The translations under genes and the position numbers were made by a program. From Mucilaginibacter limnophilus (lineage in GTDB: Bacteria > Bacteroidota > Bacteroidia > Sphingobacteriales > Sphingobacteriaceae), in assembly GCF_004005815.1 (NCBI RefSeq), contig NZ_SACK01000002.1, positions 248,001 through 312,000 on the forward strand: DNA of 64,000 bases. The letters are read 5' to 3'. The notes beneath the pieces are model-generated. The model was not told where the DNA came from, searched no databases, and worked only from the letters and a program-made list of their open reading frames with translations. Of this stretch, positions 24,314 through 33,777 are shown in pieces. How positions within the stretch are numbered: position 1 is the first letter of the stretch; each line of letters starts with the position of its first letter.

Positions 24314-25110
24314 TTGCAGGCACCATAATGCTGCTGCTGCTGGGCATATTTATAATAGGCTTTCTCTTCTTTTATCAAAAAAAACACAATTCATATATTT
24401 CTGAAAAAGCGCAGATTCAATCACAATTCGATCAGGAACTGTTAAAAGCGCAAATAGAGATTCAGGAGCAAACGCTTAGCCATATAAGTCGCGAGATACA
24501 TGATAATATAGGCCAGGTGCTTTCATTTGTAAAGCTGTCGCTTGCCTCGGCCAAAACAATGGACGAGAAAAAGAATCATGAAAAAATTGATGAAACGCGC
24601 GAGTTAATATCACAGGCCATTACCGATTTACGTGATCTTTCGAAAAGTCTTAGTTACGAACGTATTAAAATGATAGGCTTGCCGGAAGCGATTAAAGCCG
24701 AGGTTGACCGTGTGACAAAAAGCGGCTTACTTAATACTACATTATATGTTAGCGAAGAGCATTATCCGCTCGGTGTTCAGCGCGAACTGGTGTTGTTTAG
24801 GATATTTCAGGAGGCGTTAAACAATACGCTTAAGTATGCACATGCACGTAATTTGCACATCAGTTTGAATTATACTGCCAATTTATTTACTTTGACTATT
24901 GAAGATGACGGAAAAGGTTTTTCGGTTGCTGATAAGATGAATGAGCATAGCGGCGCAGGACTGAAAAACATGGAGAACAGGGCGGCACTTATCGGCGGTT
25001 CGGCCATAATTAACAGCGAGCTGGGCAAGGGCTGCAACATTAAAATTTCATTGAACCCCATAGCCCAAAATAACTATGCTGACGGAACCAATCAAAATAG
25101 CGCTGGTTGA
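24277..25110 (+). CDS. Sensor histidine kinase (NarX/LuxR-partner type)
   Basis: 277 residues from the ATG at 24277. One TM helix (about 8-30) and a short coiled linker precede a HisKA_3 dimerisation domain with the phospho-acceptor His75 in SREIHDNIGQ. The HATPase domain carries NNTLKYAHA, DDGKGFS and GAGLKNMENRA. It lacks a large sensor domain, so the upstream membrane protein may supply input. The start overlaps that gene by 37 nt, and the end overlaps the regulator by 35 nt. Confidence 0.93.
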   Translation: MFQQEQEVISLIIAGTIMLLLLGIFIIGFLFFYQKKHNSYISEKAQIQSQFDQELLKAQIEIQEQTLSHISREIHDNIGQVLSFVKLSLASAKTMDEKKNHEKIDETRELISQAITDLRDLSKSLSYERIKMIGLPEAIKAEVDRVTKSGLLNTTLYVSEEHYPLGVQRELVLFRIFQEALNNTLKYAHARNLHISLNYTANLFTLTIEDDGKGFSVADKMNEHSGAGLKNMENRAALIGGSAIINSELGKGCNIKISLNPIAQNNYADGTNQNSAG

Positions 25111-25717
25111 CGATCACCGCCTGTTCAGAAGCGGCATTGTTTCCCTTATAAGCAACTTTAAAGGATATTCCATATTGTTCGAGGCATCAGACGGTGAAGA
25201 CCTTATCCGCAAGATATCGCCCAAGAACAAGCCTGATATTATATTGCTTGACATTAATATGCCCGGTATGGATGGTATATCAACCGCGCAGTGGCTGCGC
25301 AATAACTACCCGGAAGTATGCGTGATTGTGCTGTCAATGTTTGAGGATGCCGAAAAGGTACTGGCCATGGTGCGCATTGGCGTTAAAGGTTATTTACTTA
25401 AGGATGCCGAGCCGCAGGAGTTTGAGAACGCCCTTAAACGCGTTGCCGGCGGCGAAGTATATTACCCTGAATTTGTTACCCGCCACCTGATAAACAGCTT
25501 TAACGAAAGTACTCCCGACATTAAACTTAATGGCCGTGAACTGGAGTTTTTACGCCTTGCCGGTACCGAACTTACTTACAAAGAAATAGCCGACCAGATG
25601 TGTGTAAGCGCCCGCACTGTTGATGGTTACCGCGATCAGCTTTTTGAAAAGCTGCAAATAAAAAGCCGTGTTGGCCTTGTGCTTTACGCCATAAAAAATA
25701 AAATGATAGAATTGTAA
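25076..25717 (+). CDS. LuxR/NarL-type response regulator
   Basis: 213 residues. Receiver domain at about 1-125 with the acidic pair in VDDHRLFRSG, phospho-acceptor Asp59 in ILLDINMPG, and the Lys of LKDAE. A GerE/LuxR-type HTH lies at about 145-205 (LNGRELEFLRLAG...YKEIADQM...RTVDGYR). It overlaps the kinase gene by 35 nt, so the two are a cognate pair. The targets are unknown; the upstream genes are natural candidates for autoregulation. Confidence 0.95.
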   Translation: MLTEPIKIALVDDHRLFRSGIVSLISNFKGYSILFEASDGEDLIRKISPKNKPDIILLDINMPGMDGISTAQWLRNNYPEVCVIVLSMFEDAEKVLAMVRIGVKGYLLKDAEPQEFENALKRVAGGEVYYPEFVTRHLINSFNESTPDIKLNGRELEFLRLAGTELTYKEIADQMCVSARTVDGYRDQLFEKLQIKSRVGLVLYAIKNKMIEL

Positions 25718-25746
25718 TTTGCTAAAAATATTAGCAAATTTGCTTC

Positions 25747-26817
25747 ATGTCACATGAAGATAACAGTGAGTTTTTTAAAGGCCGCGGAGCGCAGGTAAAC
25801 GTCCACAATAAGTTTCTTAAGAAAAAATACGTGCTTGAGCATGTAGAAGGGCTTGATGAGCCCTTGCTTGAAAATACGGCTACACAGATATACGAAGAGT
25901 CGCCTAAGAAGATAGTCAGCGAATCAAACAGTCCCGACCTGAGCCACATGCACTCTATTAACCCTTACCAGGGTTGCGAGCATGGCTGCATATACTGTTA
26001 TGCCCGAAATAGTCATGAGTACTATGGCTTTAGCGCCGGGCTCGATTTTGAGCGCAAGATCATTGTAAAACGTAATGCGCCCGAACTGCTTGAACAATAC
26101 TTTAATAAGAAGAATTACGAGCCTGTTTGCATTGTGCTAAGTGGCAATACCGATTGCTATCAACCCATCGAACGCCGATTAAAAATAACCCGGCGACTGC
26201 TTGAAGTCTTTCTTAAATATCGTAATCCGGTTAGCTTTATCACCAAGAACAACCTTATTTTAAGGGATACAGACATACTAGGCGAAATGGCCAAGATGAA
26301 CCTGGTGCATGTAAACGTTTCCATTACTTCGTTACGTGAAGATATACGGCAAAAGCTTGAGCCACGCACTGTAACCGCATCCGGCAGGCTGGCTGTGATT
26401 CAAAAATTGTCGCAGATAAATGTACCGGTGCGCGTAATGGCAGCACCCATTATACCCGGACTTAACAGCAACGAGGTGCCCGACATTATCAAAGCCGCAG
26501 CCGACAAAGGTGCGGTATCAGCCGGATTTACCATTGTACGGCTCAATGGCGCCATAGCCGAAATATTTACCGATTGGGTATACAAAGCCTTCCCTGACAG
26601 GGCCGAAAAGATACTGAACATGATAAAGGCCTGCCATAACGGTAGTTTAAACGACAGCGACTTTGGCCGCCGCATGAGCGGTGATGGCAAGATTGCCGAG
26701 TCAATTCACCAGATGTTTAGTATGGCGTGCAACCGCTTCATGGCAGGCCGCGAAATGCCGCCGTTTGATTACAGTCACTTTATTCCAAAGGGAGGCAGGC
26801 AAACGAGTTTGTTTTGA
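25747..26817 (+). CDS. Radical SAM protein, PA0069/spore-photoproduct-lyase-like
   Basis: 356 residues. The SAM/4Fe-4S motif CEHGCIYC gives Cys77, Cys81 and Cys84. The following YARNSHEYYGF and FITKNNLILRD segments fit the PA0069 family, which is related to DNA photoproduct lyases but of unproven function. It starts 29 nt after the response regulator stop. Cytosolic. The N-terminal 70 residues are the usual extension of this family. Confidence 0.92.
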   Translation: MSHEDNSEFFKGRGAQVNVHNKFLKKKYVLEHVEGLDEPLLENTATQIYEESPKKIVSESNSPDLSHMHSINPYQGCEHGCIYCYARNSHEYYGFSAGLDFERKIIVKRNAPELLEQYFNKKNYEPVCIVLSGNTDCYQPIERRLKITRRLLEVFLKYRNPVSFITKNNLILRDTDILGEMAKMNLVHVNVSITSLREDIRQKLEPRTVTASGRLAVIQKLSQINVPVRVMAAPIIPGLNSNEVPDIIKAAADKGAVSAGFTIVRLNGAIAEIFTDWVYKAFPDRAEKILNMIKACHNGSLNDSDFGRRMSGDGKIAESIHQMFSMACNRFMAGREMPPFDYSHFIPKGGRQTSLF

Positions 26818-26874
26818 GTTTCATAGTAAGCTTAAAGTTGGAATGTAATAAGGTTTGCTTATTTTGGTATTACT

Positions 26875-27618
26875 ATGCCTTTTACACCCGCGCATGCTGC
26901 CATTGTTTTGCCCTTAAATTATCTACCACGAAAGTATGTGTCGATATCTGCTTTGGTGGTTGGCAGCATGGTGCCTGATTTCGAATATTTCATCAGAATG
27001 CGGCCGGTTAGCATCTACAGCCATACCCTTAACGGTTTGTTTTGGTTTGACGTGCCTTTAGGCTTTTTATTATTGATATTGTTTGATCGATTTGTCAGGA
27101 ATATCCTAATTGATAACTTACCAATCTTTTTAAACTCACGGTTAGTACGATACAAGCATATTCATACAGTAAAACCATCATTATTGCGATTATTTATAAT
27201 AGCCAGTTGCTTGCTAATCGGAGCCATGTCGCATTTGTTTTGGGATGCCTTTACGCATGTAAGCGGTTATTTTGTAACTGAAAGTTTATTATCTAATATA
27301 ACTCATATTGCAGGGCATACAGTTCCAATGTTTAAGATACTGCAGCATACAAGCACACTTCTTGGGTTTGTAATAATAGGCTATGCCATAATGCAACTAC
27401 CTATGGAAGCTGTTATTGTTAAAAAGCGCATTATATCCTTCTGGATAACTATAACTGGCACTGCTATTTTAACGGTTATCATACGTTTGATAACCGGTTT
27501 AAGTTTTACTGACTATGGCAGTGTTATAGTTTCATTTATTACAGGAGGTTTACTTGATCTATTGATTGTCGGTATTTACTTACGCGGAACTTTAAATTAT
27601 GAAGGCAAATCAAATTAA
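26875..27618 (+). CDS. DUF4184 membrane protein
   Basis: 247 residues. The start MPFTPAHAAIVLPL and the VVGSMVPDFEYF segment are the DUF4184 signature, related to membrane-bound hydrolase-like proteins of the YdjM type. About six TM helices. Conserved His and Asp residues (GAMSHLFWDAFTH) may bind metal. Function unknown. The 3' end overlaps KptA on the other strand by 9 nt. Confidence 0.9.
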   Translation: MPFTPAHAAIVLPLNYLPRKYVSISALVVGSMVPDFEYFIRMRPVSIYSHTLNGLFWFDVPLGFLLLILFDRFVRNILIDNLPIFLNSRLVRYKHIHTVKPSLLRLFIIASCLLIGAMSHLFWDAFTHVSGYFVTESLLSNITHIAGHTVPMFKILQHTSTLLGFVIIGYAIMQLPMEAVIVKKRIISFWITITGTAILTVIIRLITGLSFTDYGSVIVSFITGGLLDLLIVGIYLRGTLNYEGKSN

Positions 27619-28158
27619 TTCCAGGTAAGTAGCAGGCACATTATCTATCAACCATACTCCGTTTTCTGACAAGTAAAAAGCATAGCCATCAACATGCATT
27701 TGCCCGGCGGCTACTTTAAATACTTTTGGCTTGCCATGTCGGCCGCCTACAGCAATGGCTATTTGTATGTCGCTGCCAAGATGAACATGTTGACGCTCGC
27801 GTTTTTCAAGTCCGGTAGCTAAAATTGAGTCAACGGCATTTGAGCCGGTACCATGGTAAAGATATTCAGGAGGTACAGCAGCAAACAATCCAAGATCAAT
27901 ATCAACGGAATGCCCCTGGTTAGCACGAATCATGGTTTTATCATTATTGTATGCAAAGCGCTTTTTTGAATTAGTATTCACAATGTAATCCAGCACAGCA
28001 GCATCAAGGCTATGGCCATTAGCGTTCACTTTTTCAATAAGTTGTGCTGTAACGGCCCAACCATTTGCATCAAGCTCAAGTCCGATGAATTCAGGATGGT
28101 GGCGCAGCACAAAGCTCAAAAACTTACTTTTGACTTTGGCTTCTTTATCAGTTATCAT
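27610..28158 (-). CDS. kptA: RNA 2'-phosphotransferase KptA/Tpt1
   Basis: 182 residues. The family transfers an RNA 2'-phosphate to NAD, releasing ADP-ribose 1'',2''-cyclic phosphate. SKFLSFVLRHHPE near residue 12 and RANQGHSVDID near residue 98 are Tpt1 signatures holding the catalytic Arg/His residues. The ART-like C-terminal half with LYHGTG follows. Bacteria mostly lack the tRNA splicing that makes the substrate in yeast, so its natural RNA substrate is unclear. It stands alone between convergent genes. Confidence 0.93.
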   Translation of the reverse strand: MITDKEAKVKSKFLSFVLRHHPEFIGLELDANGWAVTAQLIEKVNANGHSLDAAVLDYIVNTNSKKRFAYNNDKTMIRANQGHSVDIDLGLFAAVPPEYLYHGTGSNAVDSILATGLEKRERQHVHLGSDIQIAIAVGGRHGKPKVFKVAAGQMHVDGYAFYLSENGVWLIDNVPATYLELI

Positions 28159-28184
28159 GTTTATTTAAGATTTAAGTAAACAAA

Positions 28185-28207
28185 AAAAGCGCCTTGCGGG
28201 CGCTTTT
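28185..28207 (-). terminator. Terminator after the zinc ribbon gene
   Basis: 9-bp stem AAAAGCGCC / GGCGCTTTT with a 5-nt loop, followed on the minus strand by a run of T. It ends the nif3-like and zinc ribbon transcript before kptA. Confidence 0.85.
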
Positions 28208-28232
28208 CGTGGTGTATATTTTTTTATAACAA

Positions 28233-28979
28233 TTAGGCTGTAGTTTCTGCTTCCAGTGCCATTTGCTCGTCAACCAATATACGGCCGCAATGCTCGCAAA
28301 CGATAATTTTTTTACGCTGGCGAATGTCGCTCTGGCGTTGTGGTGGAATTTGGTTAAAGCAACCTGAACATGAGTCACGCTGAATGGTTACTACGGCCAA
28401 CCCATTTTTAGCGTTTTTGCGTAAACGGTTATAAGCTGTTAATAAACGCTCTTCAACACCAGCCGAAGCTTTTTCAGACTGCTCAGTTAGCTCGTTTTCT
28501 TCTTTTTCAGTTTCAGCGGTAATAGTACCTAACTCCGCTTTCTTAGCGTCAAGATCAGCACGGCGTGCTTCCAGATCAGCTAAAGCTTTTTCGTAAACCT
28601 GAGTTTTGTTAGCTATCTCAAAACCGTACTCACGAATCTTTTTCTCGCTAACCTGTATATCAAGCCCTTGTATCTCTATCTCTTTAGAAATAGCATCGTA
28701 CTCACGGTTGTTCTTTACATCATTAAGCTGGGCTTCATATTTTTTTATGTTAGCCTGTGCTTCTTTTATCAAGTTTTTACGGGTAACAATATCATCCTCG
28801 ATATCGTCAAGCTCGCTTTTCAGTTTTTGAATGCGGGTTTCCAAACCGGCAACGTCATCCTCAAGGTCGGCAACCTCTACAGGAAGCTCTCCACGTACCT
28901 GACGTATCTTATCTATTTTAGTGTGTATGGTTTGTAATTCGTATAAAGCTTTCAGCTTTTGTTCAACGGTTTGTTCCAT
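28233..28979 (-). CDS. Coiled-coil protein with C4-type zinc ribbon
   Basis: 248 residues. A long coiled coil occupies about residues 10-190, with dense Glu/Lys/Leu heptads. A C-terminal zinc ribbon follows with CSGC and CEHC pairs. This is the CT398/HP0958-like family, in which some members bind RNA or flagellar factors; no flagella genes are in view. It starts 3 nt after the Nif3-like gene stop, in one operon. Confidence 0.9.
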   Translation of the reverse strand: MEQTVEQKLKALYELQTIHTKIDKIRQVRGELPVEVADLEDDVAGLETRIQKLKSELDDIEDDIVTRKNLIKEAQANIKKYEAQLNDVKNNREYDAISKEIEIQGLDIQVSEKKIREYGFEIANKTQVYEKALADLEARRADLDAKKAELGTITAETEKEENELTEQSEKASAGVEERLLTAYNRLRKNAKNGLAVVTIQRDSCSGCFNQIPPQRQSDIRQRKKIIVCEHCGRILVDEQMALEAETTA

Positions 28980-28982
28980 TTT

Positions 28983-30080
28983 TTAAATGTAATATTTTAC
29001 CGGGTTTGTATTAATCGTTGTTAAACGGACGGCAAAGGTAGCAAATTTTTTTCGTATTATTTCAAACAATAATTGCTGCGTAAATTGCTCACTTTCAAAA
29101 TGTCCAATATCGGCAATCACTATTTTTCCTTCAGCGTCGAAAAACTCGTGATACTTATAATCAGCAGTCACAAAAACATCGGCCCCGGCAGCTATGGCCT
29201 GTTTCAGTAAAAAGCCTCCCGCGCCTCCGCAAACCGCTACTTTTTTAACGCTTTTTCCACGCAGTTCGGTATGCCTGATAGCGCCAGTGCGCATTTTTTC
29301 TTTTATGTGTTGAAGAAAAGCTTTTTCATCAAGCGGTGTTTCCAGTTCGCCTATCATGCCCGAGCCTACCTGCTGATGGCGGTTGGTAAGCGTATACAAG
29401 TCGTAAGCAACTTCTTCATAGGGGTGTGCCATAATCAGGGCAACCAATATTTTGCTTTCCAGATTGGCAGGATATACAGTTTCAATTCGTACCTCGTTTT
29501 CATGATGTCGCTTGCCGGGTTCGCCAACGTATGGGTCTGTGCCTTCATCACCTTTAAAGGTACCTGTACCTTGAAGTATGAAACTACATTCACTGTAGTT
29601 GCCAATATGACCAGCTCCTGCCTCAAATAGGGCATTCTGTACTTTTTCTGCGTCGGTAACAGGCGCATAAGTAACCAGTTTTTTCAGCAAGCCGTTTTTA
29701 GGTGAAAGTATGCGGGTATTTTTTAAGCCAAGTGTTTCGCAAATCTTTGAATTTACACCGCCCATTACATTATCAAGGTTGGTATGAATGGCATAGATGG
29801 CAATATCATGTTTGATGGCTTTTTCAACCACGCGCTCAACATAGCTGCGACCATTAAACCTCTTCAATCCGCGGAATACTATAGGGTGATGTGAAATTAT
29901 CACTTGGCAGCCGGTTGCAATGGCCTCGTCAACCACAGCTTCAGTACAATCGAGCGAAATGAGCGCCTGCTCTACTTCTTTATCCGGCCTGCCTACAATA
30001 AGTCCGGCATTATCATAATCTTCCTGGTAGGCTAAAGGGGCAAGGCTTTCAAGATAATCGGTAAGCAGCGATAGTTTCAT
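28983..30080 (-). CDS. Nif3-like dinuclear metal-centre protein (GTP cyclohydrolase 1 type 2 family)
   Basis: 365 residues. The N-terminal half has ISHHPIVF with the paired His ligands, and the C-terminal half has DIGHFESEQF. A PII-like insert of about 110 residues lies between, typical of the long Nif3 form. The family binds two metals and is widely annotated as GTP cyclohydrolase type 2, though its true activity is disputed. It is co-transcribed with the zinc ribbon protein, a pairing conserved in many bacteria. Confidence 0.92.
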   Translation of the reverse strand: MKLSLLTDYLESLAPLAYQEDYDNAGLIVGRPDKEVEQALISLDCTEAVVDEAIATGCQVIISHHPIVFRGLKRFNGRSYVERVVEKAIKHDIAIYAIHTNLDNVMGGVNSKICETLGLKNTRILSPKNGLLKKLVTYAPVTDAEKVQNALFEAGAGHIGNYSECSFILQGTGTFKGDEGTDPYVGEPGKRHHENEVRIETVYPANLESKILVALIMAHPYEEVAYDLYTLTNRHQQVGSGMIGELETPLDEKAFLQHIKEKMRTGAIRHTELRGKSVKKVAVCGGAGGFLLKQAIAAGADVFVTADYKYHEFFDAEGKIVIADIGHFESEQFTQQLLFEIIRKKFATFAVRLTTINTNPVKYYI

Positions 30081-30475
30081 ATGCCGAAGTTAGTCAATCC
30101 ACCGCCAAATTCGCATCAGCAAAAAATAATTAGGTTGATAAGTAGCAGCGTAGTAAGCAAATTGACAAAGTATCTTTTTCAGGCATGCCATTAATACTTG
30201 GAAAGATAGTCTTTTAAAGATGATTTTAATGGTTACCAACAGAATACCTGTTGGATAAGGTATTACCTTTTGCTGACTGTCGTGACTGGGTTTTACCATG
30301 CTTTGATACAACAACCGCTTAAATTGTAAATGATAATTATCCAATTGTATTGTGGGCTCATGAGGTCTCTGGAAGCGTTCAAAAGGTCTTCCAGGATTTT
30401 AATGAGTTAATTGTTAGTATTGAGGTTGTATCTACAATAATAATTACTTAGCGGATTAACCTGTAATAAAAGTAC
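30081..30475. other. 395-bp region with no convincing gene
   Basis: Low GC. It has a weak 7-bp hairpin (CCAACAG / CTGTTGG at 30237-30254) and a second weak 7-bp repeat near 30368-30397. An 84-codon minus-strand frame at 30090-30344 has no family match and no good ribosome site. This may be promoter DNA or gene debris. Confidence 0.5.
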
Positions 30476-31111
30476 TTACCCATCCAACAAGAATACAAAC
30501 AGTTCTTTTGGCCCGTGCGCGCCCAAAACCAGCATCTTTTCAATATCTGCGGTACGGCTTGGCCCGGTTACGGTACTAATCATTGAGGGCAGATTGTTGC
30601 CGTATTTTTGCCTGATCAGTTTAAAACCGTCTTTTATGTCCATCACCAGTTGTGAAGTATAGGCTAATACAATATGTACAGGCGGATATATGCTCAACCT
30701 GCGCCCGGCATCGGCGTTTGACAGCATGATGCTGCCGTTTCGTGCAATCAGCGCTTCGCATAAAGTAAAGCCAACCTGGGCTTGATCAAAGTTTTTATCT
30801 GTTTCAAAGTATGGATACTCGTATTGTTGAAGTATTTGCTGCAAAGCAGGTTCCCAGCAGTATATTTTATGCCATTTGCGCTCTTCGGCAAGGGTTAGCA
30901 GGTTCTCAATAAACTGCACCTCATCCTCACAAAAAACAAATTGACCGGCCGCCGCTGTAAACTGTTCGGCAAATACTACCTCAGGCAATTCATCAGTAGG
31001 CGGATACAAAGGCTGTTCTTCAAGATGCGGATATGGGTTATCACGCTTTTCAAGCAATGCCTTGCGTATTTTTTTAAGCAGTTTTTCTTTAGATGTAGTG
31101 ATGTCCTTCAT
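30476..31111 (-). CDS. LUD domain protein (LutC-like)
   Basis: 211 residues from the ATG at 31111. The C-terminal block GPSRTADIEKMLVLGAHGP is the LUD-domain signature, and the ARNGSIMLS strand precedes it. LutC is a subunit of the lactate oxidase complex LutABC, but LutA and LutB are not here, so this is an orphan member whose function is unclear. A terminator for ftsH lies just upstream, so it may have low expression by readthrough or a weak promoter of its own. Confidence 0.88.
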   Translation of the reverse strand: MKDITTSKEKLLKKIRKALLEKRDNPYPHLEEQPLYPPTDELPEVVFAEQFTAAAGQFVFCEDEVQFIENLLTLAEERKWHKIYCWEPALQQILQQYEYPYFETDKNFDQAQVGFTLCEALIARNGSIMLSNADAGRRLSIYPPVHIVLAYTSQLVMDIKDGFKLIRQKYGNNLPSMISTVTGPSRTADIEKMLVLGAHGPKELFVFLLDG

Positions 31112-31119
31112 TGCAAAAA

Positions 31120-31152
31120 ATAAAGCCACCCGCTTTTTGCGAATGGCTTTAT
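31120..31152 (-). terminator. Terminator after ftsH
   Basis: 9-bp outer stem ATAAAGCCA / TGGCTTTAT enclosing a short CGC/GCG stem, followed on the minus strand by TTTTTTGC. The tract ends 5 nt before the LUD ATG. Confidence 0.8.
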
Positions 31153-31166
31153 ATTTATTTAGCTAA

Positions 31167-33290
31167 TTACTTTTTAGTATCGGTACCGCTCACGTCTTTT
31201 TCTTCCGGGTTGCGGTTAAAGGTGCCAGAATGGTCGCTTACACCTTCGTGTACAAGGTTTTGAGCAACAGGTTCCTGATTACCCTGATCATTGCCGTTTA
31301 CAAATTCATCATAAGTAGTACGATGATCAAACGGGCGCTTACCTAAAATCTCTTCCAGGTCCGACTGGAACAAGATCTCTTTTTCAAGCAGTTTGTTAGC
31401 CAGTTTTTCCAAGCCTTCACGCTTCTCGGTTAGCAGCTTTTTGGTCATGTCGTAAACATTATTGATCAGGTTACGTACTTCCTCGTCAATCAGTTCCGAA
31501 GTTTTTTCGGAATACGGTTTGTTAAACTGGTACTCGCCCTGGGTGTCGTTAAATGATACGTTACCAACTTTAGGGTTCATGCCATAAATGGTAACCATGG
31601 CATAAGCCAGCTTGGTGATACGCTCAAGGTCGTTTTGCGCTCCGGTTGATATTTTACCGAAGGTGATATCCTCGGCAACACGGCCACCCATTGTCATACA
31701 CATACCGTCAAGCAACTGCTCGGTAGTGTACAAAAACTGCTCTTTAGGCAGGTATTGCGCATAGCCCAGCGCGGCAACACCACGCGGAACAATTGATACC
31801 TTAACCAGCGGATCGGCATGCTCCAGGAACCAGCCTGCAATGGCATGACCCGCTTCGTGATAGGCAACAATGCGTTTTTCTTCAGGAGAGATGATCTTAT
31901 TTTTCTTTTCCAAACCACCAATGACACGGTCAATAGCATCCTGAAAGTCCTGCATATCTACCGCCTCTTTGTTTTTACGGGCTGCAATAAGCGCCGCCTC
32001 GTTACAAACGTTGGCAATTTCGGCGCCAGCAAAACCCGGGGTTTGTGCCGAAAGTTTTTTGGCATCAACACCTGCTGCCAGTTTAACCGGTTTCAAGTGT
32101 ACCTTGAATATTTGCTCGCGGCCAACCAGATCGGGTTTATCAATAGATACCTGCCTGTCGAAACGGCCCGGACGTAGCAAAGCTGAGTCTAATACGTCAG
32201 GACGGTTGGTAGCGGCAAGGATAATGATACCTGAATCGGTACCAAAGCCGTCCATTTCAACCAGCAATTGGTTAAGCGTATTCTCACGTTCGTCGTTACC
32301 GCCTACAATATTGTTTTTACCGCGGGCTCGGCCAATAGCGTCAATCTCGTCGATAAAGATGATACATGGCGCTTTATCTTTAGCCTGGCGGAACAAATCA
32401 CGTACGCGCGATGCACCCACACCAACAAACATCTCCACAAAATCAGAACCTGACAGTGAGAAGAATGGTACCTGAGCCTCACCGGCAACGGCTTTAGCAA
32501 GCAGTGTTTTACCTGTACCCGGCGAGCCTACAAGTAACGCACCTTTAGGTATTTTACCACCCAGGTTGGTATATTTTTTAGGGTTTTTCAGGAAATCAAC
32601 AATTTCCATTACTTCCTGCTTGGCTTCTTCAAGGCCGGCAACATCGTTAAAGGTAACGGTTACTTGTGCCTCTTTGTCAAACAGGGTAGCTTTTGATTTG
32701 CCAATGTTAAATATCTGGCCGCCCGGACCGCCGCCTGCACCACCACTCATGCGGCGCATAATAAACATCCATACCACTACAAGCAATACACCCATGATGA
32801 TCAGCTGGAAGAACGAGTTCGACAACCAGTTTTCATGGTGTACATACTCAATTGGTGTTTTTTGCGCATCCGGTATATCTTTTTCAGCAGTGTTTATCGA
32901 CTGCTTCAGGCTTTCGTATGATGCATCAGTAAAAGTATACTGAGGCCCGCCCGAACTAAGGCTAAGCGTACGCTGCTGTTTGTTTACATTAGCATATTGC
33001 GGCTTTTTTGCCAGACTATCCTTTTTAATGTAAACATCCGCATAAACCAGTTCGCCGCTTTTATAAACCTCAACTTTTTCAACATCGCGGGGTTTCAGCA
33101 TTTGCGTTTCAAACTGCTGGTATGAAATCCGCTCGCCGCCCGAACTGTCCATTATGGTTGGCACAACAAGCAGCGCTATAATAACTACCGCATAAAGCCA
33201 CATCAAGTTAAACTTAGGCGGCTTTGGCGATATCTTTTTATTCGTAATTTTCCGTATTGGTTTTGGCTTGTCCAATTTATTATCTTTCAT
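31167..33290 (-). CDS. ftsH: ATP-dependent zinc metalloprotease FtsH
   Basis: 707 residues. Two TM helices (about 28-45 and 155-173) flank a periplasmic domain. The AAA domain has Walker A GSPGTGKT at about residue 254, Walker B FIDEID, and the second region of homology. The zinc site HEAGH is at 478-482. It degrades membrane and cytosolic proteins in a hexameric ring. The start is the ATG at 33290. It is 63 nt after rsfS and probably in the same transcript. Confidence 0.98.
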   Translation of the reverse strand: MKDNKLDKPKPIRKITNKKISPKPPKFNLMWLYAVVIIALLVVPTIMDSSGGERISYQQFETQMLKPRDVEKVEVYKSGELVYADVYIKKDSLAKKPQYANVNKQQRTLSLSSGGPQYTFTDASYESLKQSINTAEKDIPDAQKTPIEYVHHENWLSNSFFQLIIMGVLLVVVWMFIMRRMSGGAGGGPGGQIFNIGKSKATLFDKEAQVTVTFNDVAGLEEAKQEVMEIVDFLKNPKKYTNLGGKIPKGALLVGSPGTGKTLLAKAVAGEAQVPFFSLSGSDFVEMFVGVGASRVRDLFRQAKDKAPCIIFIDEIDAIGRARGKNNIVGGNDERENTLNQLLVEMDGFGTDSGIIILAATNRPDVLDSALLRPGRFDRQVSIDKPDLVGREQIFKVHLKPVKLAAGVDAKKLSAQTPGFAGAEIANVCNEAALIAARKNKEAVDMQDFQDAIDRVIGGLEKKNKIISPEEKRIVAYHEAGHAIAGWFLEHADPLVKVSIVPRGVAALGYAQYLPKEQFLYTTEQLLDGMCMTMGGRVAEDITFGKISTGAQNDLERITKLAYAMVTIYGMNPKVGNVSFNDTQGEYQFNKPYSEKTSELIDEEVRNLINNVYDMTKKLLTEKREGLEKLANKLLEKEILFQSDLEEILGKRPFDHRTTYDEFVNGNDQGNQEPVAQNLVHEGVSDHSGTFNRNPEEKDVSGTDTKK

Positions 33291-33353
33291 TTTTTTACCT
33301 GCTCAAACTTACAATCAATAATTCAATAATAGCAAATACTATAAGTTGTATGC

Positions 33354-33728
33354 TTAAGCGCTTTTATAACTTTTAATTTCGGCATCTCCCCACAACTCCT
33401 CAACTCCGTAAAACTCACGTTTATCTGTTCTGAAAATGTGAACTACCACATCAATATAATCAAGCAGTATCCATTCACTGTATTCAAGGCCTTCCTTGCG
33501 CCACGGCTCTTGTTGCGTAGCTTTGAATATTTCTTCCTCAACACTATTGGCAATTGCACGCACTTGAGTTGATGAATCGGCATGGCATATCACAAAATAA
33601 TCAGAAACCGAACTGAATATGTTCCGAAGGTCTAACCGCACTATATCATTCCCTTTTTTTTCCTGGATGCCGTGTATGGCTAATTCAGAAATGTAAGCGG
33701 ATTCATTTTTCGCTTTATTTTTTACCAT
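33354..33728 (-). CDS. rsfS: Ribosomal silencing factor RsfS
   Basis: 124 residues, normal size. DYFVICHADSSTQVRAIANS and WILLDYIDVVVHIFRTDKREFY are the Iojap/RsfS hallmarks. It binds ribosomal protein L14 and blocks subunit joining during starvation. It is divergent from birA by 49 bp and upstream of ftsH, an order seen in other Bacteroidota. Confidence 0.95.
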   Translation of the reverse strand: MVKNKAKNESAYISELAIHGIQEKKGNDIVRLDLRNIFSSVSDYFVICHADSSTQVRAIANSVEEEIFKATQQEPWRKEGLEYSEWILLDYIDVVVHIFRTDKREFYGVEELWGDAEIKSYKSA

Positions 33729-33777
33729 TAAAAAGAATTAGTTTTGAAAACGATTTTAATACACAGAATATTATACT

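Noticed and set aside
30090..30344. 84-codon minus-strand frame
   Set aside because: No family match, no ribosome site, low GC and odd composition; likely chance or debris.
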